NCBI GenBank assembly: GCA_905397405.1 | Contig: CAJPVJ010000002.1 | Location: 124,001-188,000, forward strand | From: Oppiella nova | Taxonomy: Eukaryota; Arthropoda; Arachnida; Sarcoptiformes; Oppiidae | Direction of reading: 5' to 3' | DNA: 64,000 bases | In this document: positions 16,431 through 24,603 of the stretch, in pieces | Numbering within the stretch: position 1 is the first letter of the stretch | How the letters are laid out: each line of letters begins with the position of its first letter | Made by a program: the position numbers and the translations under genes | Notes under the pieces: generated by a model | What the model saw: the letters and a program-made list of their open reading frames with translations, nothing else | Databases searched by the model: none | What the model was told of the DNA's origin: nothing

Positions 16431-16811
16431 ATGAAAAAATTATTATTAATTTCATCTTTTTTAGCTGTTGTTTTTGTTGCTGGGTGTAGTGCAAAAGACA
16501 AAGATAAAGCGACATCTCCTGATAATGAGGTAAGTAGTAGCGCCGTGGCTGTTGATACAAATGAGTCGGCTGAAAAAACGGTGAAGTATGAAACCGTTGA
16601 TAAGAAACAATTTACACTTAAGACCAGTGATAATTTTGTTACAGCGACATTAACGGATAGCGATGGAAATAACTATTCATTGAAAGAAGTACCTGCTGGA
16701 AGCGGTATGCGTTTAGAAGGTGACAATGGTGTTTCAATTCATTCTAAAGGCGATGAAGGAACCATTGAACTTGCTAAAGATAAATCTTTTACAGTGAAAG
16801 AAGTTAAATAG
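16431..16811 (+). CDS. MliC-like lipoprotein (C-type lysozyme inhibitor family)
   Basis: 126 residues from the ATG at 16431, where a lipoprotein signal begins (MKKLLLISSFLAVVFVAGCS; lipobox VAGC). The frame opens 13 codons earlier without a signal. A short polar linker is followed by a domain of about 70 residues matching the MliC/PliC pattern: VKYETVDKKQFTLKTSDN, TATLTDSDGN, SLKEVPAGSGMRL, and SKGDEGTIEL. The Ser of SGMR and Lys of SKGDE are at the places used by MliC to block lysozyme. The usual Cys after the first Tyr is replaced by Glu, so the conserved disulfide is missing. It probably protects the wall from host or amoeba lysozyme. Confidence 0.75.
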   Translation: MKKLLLISSFLAVVFVAGCSAKDKDKATSPDNEVSSSAVAVDTNESAEKTVKYETVDKKQFTLKTSDNFVTATLTDSDGNNYSLKEVPAGSGMRLEGDNGVSIHSKGDEGTIELAKDKSFTVKEVK

Positions 16812-16827
16812 AATTGTGACGTAAATA

Positions 16828-16853
16828 GCCCCACCATTTGGTGGGGTTTTTTA
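16828..16853 (+). terminator. Rho-independent terminator of the MliC-like gene
   Basis: Stem CCCCACC/GGTGGGG with a 4-base loop and a TTTTTTA tail. Confidence 0.9.
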
Positions 16854-16862
16854 TTCGTAGTT

Positions 16863-16986
16863 CATCAATCAAAAAATGATCGTATTGAGTGAATCATATT
16901 GATGTTAAAAGTTATTGCCCCCTTTGGGAGAAGGCTAGGATGAGGGGGAGTTTATGCTGGCTTATCGCCCTAAAAGGACTTATGAA
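16863..16986. repeat. Dispersed intergenic repeat, copy 1
   Basis: About 124 bp shared with 55865-55990. It starts with CATCAATCAAAAAATG, has a core TTTGGGAGAAGGCTAGGATG and ends near a GGACTTA block. The core can pair with the preceding CCCCC. Neither copy has a coding frame; both lie downstream of a rightward gene. Confidence 0.6.
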
Positions 16987-17225
16987 AGAAGCCGAATAGT
17001 TTGAGAGAAAACTGTACACATTAAAATTAAGTACTTTAAAACCCATTCAAAAATAAGATATTTACGGGCATTTCATTATTTGTGCACTTGAATAGACCGA
17101 CTAATTGTAAACAATTGGCGCAATATCTATTGAAATGAACAGATTAAAGTAATTTTACCGTGGCATGAAATTTGCTGAAAACACCTTTGTAATATTTTTA
17201 TTTTTCAATTATTAAAGGTATTTTT

Positions 17226-18452
17226 ATGTTTAAGCATACGGTTCTTTCACTGTTTATTTTCAGTGCTATCAGTATTTCAGTCGTTCATGCTGAAAGTTTT
17301 AATGTTCTTAAGCAATTATCCAATAAGCCTGTTCAATTAAAAGACGGTGAATACAAAGGCAATTATTATGTACCCTCGACTTTAAATACGATTACTTGGG
17401 GTTACTTACCGAATAAAGATGCCAAGCCTGTGATTTCTGTTCCGTCGGGGAGTGTGGTGACTTTTGATACAGTTTCACATGAAGGTTTACTTGAAGATCA
17501 AGGGCGAGATGCAGAAAAATTCTTTAAATCAAAAGGGGTGAAAGATGAATACATTTTAGATGAAGCAAAAAATATTACAAAATCTTCTCTAAAACATGAT
17601 TTTCATAAAGATGGACCTCATATTGTGACTGGCCCAATTGAGATTCAAGGTGCACAAGCTGGTGATATTTTAAAAGTAGAAGTCATTAAAGTAGAGCCTC
17701 GTGTTCCCTATGGCGTTATTTCAAATCGTCATGGTAAAGGTGCTTTAGTGGGGGAGTTTCCTAAAAGACCGAAACAAGAAAATGCTTCGGCTGAACATCC
17801 TGAGCGATATGGGAATGTTTCGGTCTTTACCCCAATAGAAAAAAATGCGAAAGGTGAATATGAAGGGGTACTAAAAACACAATCAGGTAAATCAATTCGT
17901 TTCCCGCTAAGCCCGTTTATGGGCATTATGGGGGTCGCACCGAATACATCACAGCCAGTTCATTCAGTACCACCAGCGATGTATGGCGGTAATATTGATA
18001 TTAATGAGTTAGGTGCTGGATCAACTGCATATTACCCAGTACAAGTGCCGGGTGCATTGTTCTATACAGGTGATAGTCATTTTGCCCAAGGTGATGGCGA
18101 AGTTGCTCTAACTGCATTAGAAGCTTCAGCAAGAGCAACACTCAAATTCACTTTATTAAAAACAGGCAAAGATAAAATCCCAGGTAAAGCAATCGTACAG
18201 CCATTAGCAGAAAATGCTGAATTTTGGATTACACCAGGATTAGATGAAGATTTAGATGAAGCAATGAAAAAATCTACACGTGAAGCGATTCGTTTTTTAA
18301 ATCAAGAATATGGTATTGATGAAGCGATTGCTTATGCTTATTTAAGCGCTGCTACTGATTTTGAAGTATCGCAAGTGGTCGATAAGACCAAGGGGATCCA
18401 TGCCAAAATACGTAAAGCTGACTTTAAAGAGTTTGTTGAAGACGCTAAGTAA
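17226..18452 (+). CDS. Exported acetamidase/formamidase-family protein
   Basis: 408 residues with a Sec signal peptide (MFKHTVLSLFIFSAISISVV, cleavage after HA). The body is the FmdA/AmdA fold: TITWGYLPNKDAKPVISVPS at the start, GPIEIQGAQAGDILKVEV, and the family hallmark GDSHFAQGDGEV with LTALE after it. Cytoplasmic members hydrolyse formamide or acetamide to ammonia and acid; this one is exported, which is a known branch, so its substrate may be another amide. AAAGGTATTTTT precedes the ATG. It has no partner genes nearby and no terminator was found. Confidence 0.88.
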   Translation: MFKHTVLSLFIFSAISISVVHAESFNVLKQLSNKPVQLKDGEYKGNYYVPSTLNTITWGYLPNKDAKPVISVPSGSVVTFDTVSHEGLLEDQGRDAEKFFKSKGVKDEYILDEAKNITKSSLKHDFHKDGPHIVTGPIEIQGAQAGDILKVEVIKVEPRVPYGVISNRHGKGALVGEFPKRPKQENASAEHPERYGNVSVFTPIEKNAKGEYEGVLKTQSGKSIRFPLSPFMGIMGVAPNTSQPVHSVPPAMYGGNIDINELGAGSTAYYPVQVPGALFYTGDSHFAQGDGEVALTALEASARATLKFTLLKTGKDKIPGKAIVQPLAENAEFWITPGLDEDLDEAMKKSTREAIRFLNQEYGIDEAIAYAYLSAATDFEVSQVVDKTKGIHAKIRKADFKEFVEDAK

Positions 18453-18540
18453 AACTAAAGTTGAAATTTAACCTGAACTGACAGATACATCAAAAATGAG
18501 TAGCTGTCAGTTCAGATTTGAGCTGAATCTAAAAAAATAA

Positions 18541-18655
18541 TAAGTTTTGTCTTTTGATTTTAAGTATTTTAACTTTTTAATAAAAATGATTATCATTTAC
18601 ATGTTTTGTGTTTTATGGTATAAAAAATATTTTATTAAGTTTAGCTAAATAATAA
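18541..18655 (+). repeat. Duplicated upstream region, copy 1 (with Fur-like palindrome)
   Basis: This stretch and 19193-19305 are diverged copies (roughly 70% by eye). Both contain TTGTCTTTT, an AATGA-TATCATT dyad, GTTTTAT-GTATAAA and AAGTTTA-CTAAATAATAA in the same order. They look like two promoters from an old tandem duplication; each is followed by small-protein genes. Confidence 0.5.
18585..18597. promoter_or_regulatory. Possible Fur box
   Basis: Perfect palindrome AATGATTATCATT; over 19 bases it matches 14 positions of the GATAATGATAATCATTATC consensus. The duplicated copy (19233 region) retains AATGAATATCATT. Iron control of the small genes downstream is an inference. Confidence 0.4.
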
Positions 18656-18849
18656 TGAAGATGGACTCAAAAAAATATCTGTATCTAGGACTTTTATTTT
18701 TACAATCTTTAGTGGTTGGAATAAGTTATGCAGCTAAGGATAGTGAGACTGATCGGTATGAAAAATACTGTAAAAAGTATCCTAGAAGCCCAGATTGGGA
18801 GAATAAAAATGATTTGGTTAAATACTTTATTTTATTTCTTATTTTATAG
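18655..18849 (+). CDS. Small exported protein (64 aa)
   Basis: Signal peptide (MDSKKYLYLGLLFLQSLVVG, cleavage after SYA) from the ATG at 18661 or 18655. The mature part is about 38 residues: a charged stretch with one Cys (YEKYCKKYPRSPDWENK) and a hydrophobic end (YFILFLIL). The last 41 bp overlap the next gene in another frame. The hydrophobic tail may be an artefact of reading into that gene, so a frameshift at the 3' end is possible. No family is recognised. Confidence 0.45.
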   Translation: MKMDSKKYLYLGLLFLQSLVVGISYAAKDSETDRYEKYCKKYPRSPDWENKNDLVKYFILFLIL

Positions 18850-19150
18850 CATTTTTCTTTTGGCCGGCTCTTTTTTGTATGGTGAGGTTCTTCTATACTT
18901 TGTGAAAAGAAGATCTATATTTAAGAATATTTTTATATTTTTAACTTATATCGCTTTTATATTTTTCACTGTATATCCTATTTTTTTAATGTTTGATTTA
19001 ATTGAAGAATTTAGCTTGTATATTTTGAAAAATAATTATTTTTTATTCTTCGTTCTCAGCTGTTTTGTTTTTTCAATAATACCAATGTTTATGTGTTTCC
19101 GAAGAAAATACTTAAAAGATTTACAAACTTTTGGTTTATTTAAAAACTAA
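18809..19150 (+). CDS. Small membrane protein, about three membrane segments
   Basis: 113 residues from the ATG at 18809, chosen for GGGAG seven bases upstream; the frame is open back to 18728. Membrane segments are at about 5-30, 45-65 and 78-98, ending in a basic tail (CFRRKYLKDLQ). It is very AT-rich. It overlaps the preceding exported-protein gene by 41 bp, which suggests coupling. I do not recognise it. Confidence 0.5.
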   Translation: MIWLNTLFYFLFYSIFLLAGSFLYGEVLLYFVKRRSIFKNIFIFLTYIAFIFFTVYPIFLMFDLIEEFSLYILKNNYFLFFVLSCFVFSIIPMFMCFRRKYLKDLQTFGLFKN

Positions 19151-19192
19151 GTTTAAATAATGAAAGCGAAACTAAGATCACATTCAAAATAA

Positions 19193-19305
19193 GCCTTGTC
19201 TTTTATTCTAAATATTTGGGTCTTTGTTTTTGCAAATGAATATCATTTGAAAGTTTATGTTTTATAGTATAAAGTACTTTATAAATAAGTTTAACTAAAT
19301 AATAA
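19193..19305 (+). repeat. Duplicated upstream region, copy 2
   Basis: Diverged copy of 18541-18655 with the same order of motifs. After it, a short open stretch (19325-19432) reads like a lipoprotein remnant (LALLACDKDLCNSIFRATGM) but has no start codon, so the gene once served by this promoter seems lost. Confidence 0.45.
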
Positions 19306-19451
19306 ATATGACTTAATCATTTGACTGTCAAATTCAATCAGTATAATTCTAGCGCTGTTGGCTTGCGATAAGGATTTATGTAATTCAATTTTCAGAGCAA
19401 CTGGTATGGATGCTCGTTGTAAAAATAAGTAAGCCTGATAGGGAGAAAATT

Positions 19452-19819
19452 TTGGAAAACGATGAATTAATACAAGCAGCCCGTGAGTTAGTAAAACAAG
19501 CTGTTCCAGACTATGAACAAGCTTATAAATTATTGACCTTGCTTATAAACAAGGATCTCCAGAGGCAACTTATGCCATTGCAACATGGAATTTACATGGC
19601 GGTCATTTTTTGAAACAAGATTATGTCAAAGGGACTAGATATCTAAAAAAAGCAACAAAAATGAAATGGCCATATGTGTTTAGCTTGAATACCGTTTATG
19701 CAATTGCTTTTGCACCAAAAGGAAGTATTGAGTGGTTAAAATTATATTTTGTATTTCCAATTTTAGTAACCTTCTATTTGATGGCTTTATTCTTACTTAA
19801 GCTTAAAAATAAATTTTAA
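19452..19819 (+). pseudogene. Sel1-like repeat protein, frameshifted
   Basis: The first part begins at a TTG at 19452 behind GGGAG (ENDELIQAARELVKQAVPDY, then EQAYKLL). The continuation DLAYKQGSPEATYAIATWNL and HGGHFLKQDYVKGTRYLKKA lies in another frame, open only from 19529. One indel between about 19520 and 19535 therefore splits a Sel1/TPR-type protein; the pattern A-YKQGSP-A-YAIA and KG-RYLKKA is the repeat signature. The C-terminal end carries one membrane segment. Sel1 proteins act as scaffolds. A sequencing error is the alternative to true decay. Confidence 0.55.
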
Positions 19820-19859
19820 AGAGGAAATTTTTGTGAGTGCTTAGAATGGAGGAAATAAT

Positions 19860-20189
19860 ATGAAAAAATTAATCTTTTATGTCTTCTTTATAGCTGTATT
19901 AGGAATTATAACTGTTATAGGAACAAAGATACTTCATAGTGAACAAAATAAGCAATATATAGAAAAAATTTTTCGTGAAGATATTAAAGTACAGAATAAA
20001 TTAGGAGAAATACGGAACTATAGAATACGGAAAGTCGGAAAATTTTATGGTAATCCTCCCTATCAACAAGGCTATGATTATTATACTTTAAAGGTTAATG
20101 GTGAAAAGTCATCTGCTTTTATATATTTAAAGCTTTATAAAAACAACAATGGAGAAATAGAAAGCTATAAAGTGGAAATGGATGAATAG
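19860..20189 (+). CDS. Membrane-anchored small protein, possibly Coa1-like
   Basis: 109 residues with a good ribosome site (GGAGG seven bases upstream). An N-terminal membrane anchor (MKKLIFYVFFIAVLGIITVI) is followed by a ~80-residue basic domain with G-KSSAFIYLKLYKNN-GEIESYKVEM at its end. This anchor plus alpha-beta layout resembles Coa1/Tim21-type small domains common as bacterial hypotheticals, but the match is weak. It is AT-rich and lies in the same accessory stretch as its neighbours. Confidence 0.5.
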   Translation: MKKLIFYVFFIAVLGIITVIGTKILHSEQNKQYIEKIFREDIKVQNKLGEIRNYRIRKVGKFYGNPPYQQGYDYYTLKVNGEKSSAFIYLKLYKNNNGEIESYKVEMDE

Positions 20190-20443
20190 TAAAATAAATT
20201 TAATAAATTTTTTAATTAGATATTAAGTGTATTTTAAAAATAAATATTTAACTGTACTAATTTTTTTGATTTAAATTTCATCTAATAATTAAATTCTCAT
20301 TTTGTGCTATTCATCACGCTTTTAATTTGGCTGATAAAAGATTATATAAGGCAAGCTGGAATTAAATTTAGAGAAATCAGATGTAGTATTTAGATATTTA
20401 AATTTTCTCTCTGCTTAATATAATCTTTATCGAATCAGTATGT

Positions 20444-20725
20444 TTAGACACGAATCATACTTTTACTATTTATATCCTCCATCCAGTCATTTAAATCCAA
20501 ATCGTTGGTAAATGAATGTTCACCATCAATCTTAAAGACTAACAGAGAGTCATGAATGCTAATAATACTCGCTAAATGTTGGCGAATGATGTTGGCTTCA
20601 TAGCTTGTGTTGATCAGCCAAGTGGAAGGGTTCACCCGAATTGAAGCATCATAGTCACAGATGAGCTTATGGACTTCATCTAAATGATGTACTTGTGAGG
20701 AATTTAGAATAATCAAATAATTCAT
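20444..20725 (-). CDS. Cas2-fold-like small protein (SinR/VapD-like family)
   Basis: 93 residues from the ATG at 20725 (MNYLIILNSSQVHHLDEVHK). The layout beta-alpha-beta-beta-alpha-beta with STWLINTSYEANIIRQHLAS and DSLLVFKID is that of the stand-alone Cas2/VapD-like ferredoxin-fold proteins often named SinR in databases: a short YLI-Y strand, an STW-I-T strand and a final LLV-KI strand. No CRISPR repeats or cas genes are nearby. The C-terminal DLDLNDWMEDI also fits (WL/WM near the end). AACCTCC on the plus strand gives a GGAGGTT ribosome site. Confidence 0.5.
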   Translation of the reverse strand: MNYLIILNSSQVHHLDEVHKLICDYDASIRVNPSTWLINTSYEANIIRQHLASIISIHDSLLVFKIDGEHSFTNDLDLNDWMEDINSKSMIRV

Positions 20726-20999
20726 ATTAACAACCTCCATAAAAGAGATTTAGACAAAATAACTTTTATTATGAAATGTGATAAGTATCACGATTTATTC
20801 AATCTAACATCAAAGTATTTTGATCAATTGAAAAAATGTCGGACAATCTAAAGCTGAATTTTGATGATGTGTTAGATTTTTTTATTGTATTGTTCAAGAA
20901 AATTCTTAGTGGTTATTCCTTTTGTTACATAAAAAGCAATCAAAATTTTTAAATACTGGCTAAATTGAAGTATGATTAAGTTTAAAATATTTAAACAAT

Positions 21000-21027
21000 A
21001 AGCTCATCAAAAGATGGGCTTTTTTGT
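21000..21027 (+). terminator. Orphan rho-independent terminator
   Basis: AAGCTCATC pairs with GATGGGCTT (one G-U) over an AAAA loop, followed by TTTTTTG. No plus-strand gene lies before it between 20741 and 21000, so it may end an unseen short RNA or act as an attenuator for the gene at 21064. Confidence 0.6.
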
Positions 21028-21063
21028 CTTACCCTCTCTGTGTTATAAAGTTTGAGGCTTAAA

Positions 21064-21279
21064 ATGCTGGTTAAAATAGAAGATGGTTTTTACCTAAATT
21101 CACTGCATATTATCGCGATACATGTTTCTAAAGATATGATTACGCAAAATTTTTCTATAAGTATAGAATATACACCGCACAATCAAAATGCCAATGGCTT
21201 ATATCATAAAAAGTGCCAGACCAAAGCTGAAGCGGATTTATTTTTGCAAACTCTACATCAGCAAATCGCGCAAATATAA
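21064..21279 (+). CDS. Small cytoplasmic protein of unknown function
   Basis: 71 residues from the ATG at 21064, with GAGG six bases upstream. The sequence (MLVKIEDGFYLNSLHIIAIH, then SISIEYTPHNQNANG, then ADLFLQTLHQQIAQ) suggests a beta-rich core and a C-terminal helix. There is no signal peptide. Not recognised; likely a genus-level hypothetical. Confidence 0.55.
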   Translation: MLVKIEDGFYLNSLHIIAIHVSKDMITQNFSISIEYTPHNQNANGLYHKKCQTKAEADLFLQTLHQQIAQI

Positions 21280-21411
21280 ATTTAAATTTTTTAGTTGTTT
21301 TTTGCATTGAAATTAAAAGAAAAGGAATTCATTTTTTAAGCTATATTAGGCTCACAATTGAATGTATCGATAATGTGAAAATCACAATGATTGAACATTT
21401 TTGAGGTCAAA

Positions 21412-22407
21412 ATGCATAAACTAAAAATTCTTTTTTGTACACTTTCACTATTCACACTGTCTGCCTGCCAAAATGTGCAAAAAAATAACAAAATCATTGC
21501 CAAGGTATTTGATACTTCAACACATTTTCAACGCTATCTGATGGATAAACATGCGCCAGAGAATGTCATTGTTACCCATAATATAACTTACCAAGAACAA
21601 CCAAAACTCAGTTTAGATCTCTATCAGCCAATAGATATTCAACAATTTGAAAAACGCCCAACAGTGATCTGGATTCATGGTGGTGGTTGGATTTCAGGTG
21701 CTAAAGATAATGCAAGAGGATATTTTAAACTGCTCGCAGCACAAGGTTATAATGTTGTTTCTGTGCAATACCAATTTGCACCGCAAGCAATTTATCCAAC
21801 GCAGTTGTATCAAATCAATAATGCACTACGATTTATCCAGCAAAATGCAAAACAATACCATATAGACGCTCATCAATTATTTTTAGCAGGGGATTCGGCT
21901 GGGGCCAATTTAGCCAGCCATTATGCAGCGCTTCTCACTAACCCAAATTTTGCCAAAGAATCTGGATTTACAGCCTCGATTCAAACTTCACAACTTAAGG
22001 GTTTAATTCTGCATTGCGGAATTTATGATATGAATGCCTTTATCAATACAGCACCAGATGAAATCAAACTGATTGAATGGGGGGTAAATAACCTTGTTCA
22101 AGCTTATACAGGTAATCAAAAAGACAATCCTGAATATTTAAAACGTTTATCACCTATACAACATCTTACCAAGGATTATCCGCCTGTATTTATAAGTGGG
22201 GGGAATAAAGATTTTCTCACAGATACGCAGTCCATTCCTTTTGTAAAAGCTTTGCAAGAAAAGCAAATCCCTGTTCAAGCTGTTTTCTACCCTGAATCAA
22301 AAGAATGGTTGGTCCATGAATATCAATTTTTCTTGGGCAAAAAGGCGAGTCAGCAAACATTTGATCAAACTATTTTGTTTTTGAAGAAAAATGTTGATTC
22401 AAAATAA
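21412..22407 (+). CDS. Lipoprotein alpha/beta hydrolase (BD-FAE/esterase type)
   Basis: 331 residues from the ATG at 21412 (GAGG seven bases upstream). A lipoprotein signal (MHKLKILFCTLSLFTLSACQ; lipobox LSAC) anchors it. The hydrolase fold shows the oxyanion motif IHGGGW, the nucleophile elbow GDSAGAN, a likely acid in SGGNKDFLTD and His in VHEYQFF. This is the esterase/BD-FAE group (HGGG family), which cleaves short acyl or feruloyl esters. It is probably an outer-membrane lipoprotein esterase. No operon partner. Confidence 0.85.
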   Translation: MHKLKILFCTLSLFTLSACQNVQKNNKIIAKVFDTSTHFQRYLMDKHAPENVIVTHNITYQEQPKLSLDLYQPIDIQQFEKRPTVIWIHGGGWISGAKDNARGYFKLLAAQGYNVVSVQYQFAPQAIYPTQLYQINNALRFIQQNAKQYHIDAHQLFLAGDSAGANLASHYAALLTNPNFAKESGFTASIQTSQLKGLILHCGIYDMNAFINTAPDEIKLIEWGVNNLVQAYTGNQKDNPEYLKRLSPIQHLTKDYPPVFISGGNKDFLTDTQSIPFVKALQEKQIPVQAVFYPESKEWLVHEYQFFLGKKASQQTFDQTILFLKKNVDSK

Positions 22408-22484
22408 ACTCAAAAAATAATGATTTAAACTGAATTGTCATAAAAGCATGTTATAAAAAATAAAATTGTAGTGAGAAATGAAAG

Positions 22485-22709
22485 ATGGAAATCAGTGTAA
22501 AGCAAATCAACAAGCGTATAGATGAATTTCAAGAGTCAAGTAAGAAAGCATCAACTTTAGAAATTGGCTATAAAACTTATGCTAAGTTAATGAATGAAGA
22601 TAAATTTGCAGACGCACTCAAGAAAGATCCAAACAACACAATGGTTCGCTACTACAAAGATATAAAAATTAAATTGGTCACAGAAAAACACCATTTTGAG
22701 GTGAAATAA
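22485..22709 (+). CDS. Small basic protein of unknown function
   Basis: 74 residues (MEISVKQINKRIDEFQESSK...), helical, rich in Lys, with no signal peptide. GAGAAATGAAAG precedes the ATG. A terminator follows. Not recognised; it could be a nucleic-acid-binding or structural small protein, but nothing shows it. Confidence 0.5.
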   Translation: MEISVKQINKRIDEFQESSKKASTLEIGYKTYAKLMNEDKFADALKKDPNNTMVRYYKDIKIKLVTEKHHFEVK

Positions 22710-22739
22710 GCCTTTTAATAAATAGAATAACAATTTTTA

Positions 22740-22775
22740 AAATTTACAACTCAAGGAATGAGTGTAAATTTTTTT
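22740..22775 (+). terminator. Rho-independent terminator
   Basis: AAATTTACAACTC pairs with GAGTGTAAATTT (one bulge), followed by TTTTTT. Between here and 23303 (about 530 bp) I see no gene or clear signal. Confidence 0.7.
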
Positions 22776-23303
22776 ATCATATTGCATGAGAAAAAGTAAT
22801 ATATCTTTTAAACACTTACTTGATCCTATAGTGATCACTTTTGCCTGTTAAAATCAAAATTTAGTACATATAAAACATTGATATATGCTCTTATTGTTAA
22901 ACACAACTTGTAACAAATCCCGATAAATCCTTTGTTTTTTATTCACATTTTTTGGATGGTGTATCTAAATGTTTCATTTTTTTGATTTTTTTATCATGTG
23001 TTTAAAACATTAAAAACATATTTTGTTAAGATAATCTAATGAGTTTTAATGCTTTCTAATCAATAGGGTGGTGGTCTGATTATTGTGATATTGTTATCAA
23101 AATCTACAGAATAACTGAATAAAAACAACTATATGAGAATACTTATCATTTATAATGAATCTTTTTAATATCTATTCATGCTGTAAAAGTAGACGTTTAG
23201 ACTCATTTTTTAAGTGTTTTTTAATTTAATCAGGCTTAATGATCTTACAAATTGTGACAAAATATATTAGAATAAATGCTGGTTTATTTTGTGACGAAAA
23301 ATA

Positions 23304-23417
23304 ATGGAAATTTTAAACTTTATAAAGAGTTTCAACACGGTAAACACTTATTTAATTTTGGCGATAATTGCCTTGTTGTTTATAATTTCATTTTTCTACT
23401 TTATTCACCCAACCTGA
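23304..23417 (+). CDS. Small single-pass membrane protein (37 aa)
   Basis: An ORF of 37 codons: a polar start (MEILNFIKSFNTVNTY) then one membrane segment (LILAIIALLFIISFFYFI) and HPT. A strong terminator ends it 20 bp later, which supports a real short transcript. The ribosome site is weak. Tiny membrane proteins of this kind often modulate larger membrane partners; the partner is unknown. Confidence 0.45.
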   Translation: MEILNFIKSFNTVNTYLILAIIALLFIISFFYFIHPT

Positions 23418-23437
23418 TTAAGTAGAAAATTGAAGAA

Positions 23438-23475
23438 AAGAGGCGAGTATCATATTGATAACTCGTCTTTTTTTA
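23438..23475 (+). terminator. Rho-independent terminator
   Basis: AGGCGAGTATCA pairs with TGATAACTCGTCT (one bulge) and is followed by TTTTTTT. Confidence 0.75.
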
Positions 23476-23578
23476 TAAAAATAGTTTTTATCAAAGTGAT
23501 GTTGCTTTTTATTCATCAAATTTAATGCGTGAGATTTCGAATAGTTATAGATTGTATTAAAAATTGAATTTATATAAC

Positions 23579-23596
23579 ATACCAACCAAATGGTAT
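23579..23596. promoter_or_regulatory. Palindromic operator, probably for the TetR-family regulator
   Basis: ATACCA-N6-TGGTAT lies 14 bp before the chosen SMR start and just after an AT-rich -10-like stretch (TATATAAC). Position and symmetry fit autoregulation of the smr-tetR pair by the TetR protein. Confidence 0.5.
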
Positions 23597-23610
23597 CTTT
23601 TGATGAATTT

Positions 23611-23955
23611 ATGAATTCTATTGTTTTTGCCTATAGTTTGTTGGCGGTCGCTATCATCGCTGAAGTAACAGGTTCAACATTCTTAGTGAAATCGCAAGGC
23701 TTCACAAAGTTAGTCCCGAGTTTACTGGTGGTATTTTTTTATGTGATTTCTTTCTATTTACTGTCTCAAGTGATTAAAACAATTCCATTGGGTATTGCTT
23801 ATGCAATTTGGGCTGGTGTTGGTATTATCCTCACTGCTTTGGTAGGTTACTTCATTTTCAAACAAAGCTTAGACTTTGCTGCAATTGCAGGTATTGGATT
23901 AATTATTTCAGGTGTATTAGTGATTAACTTATTTTCAACATCAGCAGGACATTGA
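23611..23955 (+). CDS. Small multidrug resistance (SMR) efflux protein
   Basis: 114 residues from the ATG at 23611; an ATG at 23590 is in frame but lies in the operator. Four membrane helices are seen. The essential proton/drug Glu is in AIIAEVTGSTFLVKSQGFTK; the YAIWAGVGIILTALVGYFIF helix is the SMR signature. EmrE-like dimers swap protons for quaternary ammonium compounds and dyes. It is close to AbeS/EmrE types but not identical. It is followed 23 bp later by a TetR regulator, with a shared operator in front. Confidence 0.88.
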   Translation: MNSIVFAYSLLAVAIIAEVTGSTFLVKSQGFTKLVPSLLVVFFYVISFYLLSQVIKTIPLGIAYAIWAGVGIILTALVGYFIFKQSLDFAAIAGIGLIISGVLVINLFSTSAGH

Positions 23956-23978
23956 TAAAAGCACGAAGCAGGTAAGAT

Positions 23979-24551
23979 TTGAGTATGGATAAAATTGTAG
24001 AAAATGCTTATCAACGCAAAAAAGATCCTGAAGGTGTTAAAAAATTAATTTTAGCTAACACGATGAGTTTAGTTGCTGAACATGGTGTAAATGGCGTATC
24101 TATACAAAGTATTGCAACGCGTTCAGGTGTAACTAAAGGTGGTGTATTTCATCATTTTGCCAATAAACAAGTTTTGATTGAGGCTATGTTGGAAGAGTTG
24201 ATCCAACAACTGGACCAGCAAGTCAGCCTAGCAATTGAAAAAGATCCAGTTACTTATGGCTGTTTTACTCGCGCATATATTGATGTCACCTTAAGTTCTT
24301 CATTTGGGGTCAACACGGTATGGAGTGCTTTAAGCATGACATTGATGACAGATAAATCTTATAGTGAGAAGTGGGACCAATGGCTGAAACGGCGATTGTC
24401 TCAACATGCTGAAACGGATGATTCTGCCACATTAAAAATATTACGTTATGCAGCGGATGGGGCATGGTTTGTTGAAAGCCTCTCCCCAAAAATGCAAGAT
24501 GATTATGAGGAAATTAAACAGGAATTATTGTTAAGAACTTATCCTGAATAG
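23979..24551 (+). CDS. TetR/AcrR-family regulator
   Basis: 190 residues from a TTG at 23979 (AGG seven bases upstream); an ATG at 23985 is the alternative. The N-terminal helix-turn-helix is at about 25-70 (VSIQSIATRSGVTKGGVFHH, then FANKQVLIEAML), the ligand domain follows. The C-terminal domain resembles the TetR_C_37-like group. It sits directly after the SMR gene and probably represses it, with a quaternary ammonium or similar ligand as inducer. The evidence for the ligand is only context. Confidence 0.85.
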   Translation: MSMDKIVENAYQRKKDPEGVKKLILANTMSLVAEHGVNGVSIQSIATRSGVTKGGVFHHFANKQVLIEAMLEELIQQLDQQVSLAIEKDPVTYGCFTRAYIDVTLSSSFGVNTVWSALSMTLMTDKSYSEKWDQWLKRRLSQHAETDDSATLKILRYAADGAWFVESLSPKMQDDYEEIKQELLLRTYPE

Positions 24552-24603
24552 TGATTCATTTGCTCTGCTTTGTAAGCAAAACCAATAGCTACAGACCAAA
24601 ATA

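Noticed and set aside
20444-20725. CRISPR locus near the Cas2-like protein
   Set aside because: No repeat-spacer pattern and no other cas gene anywhere in the window.
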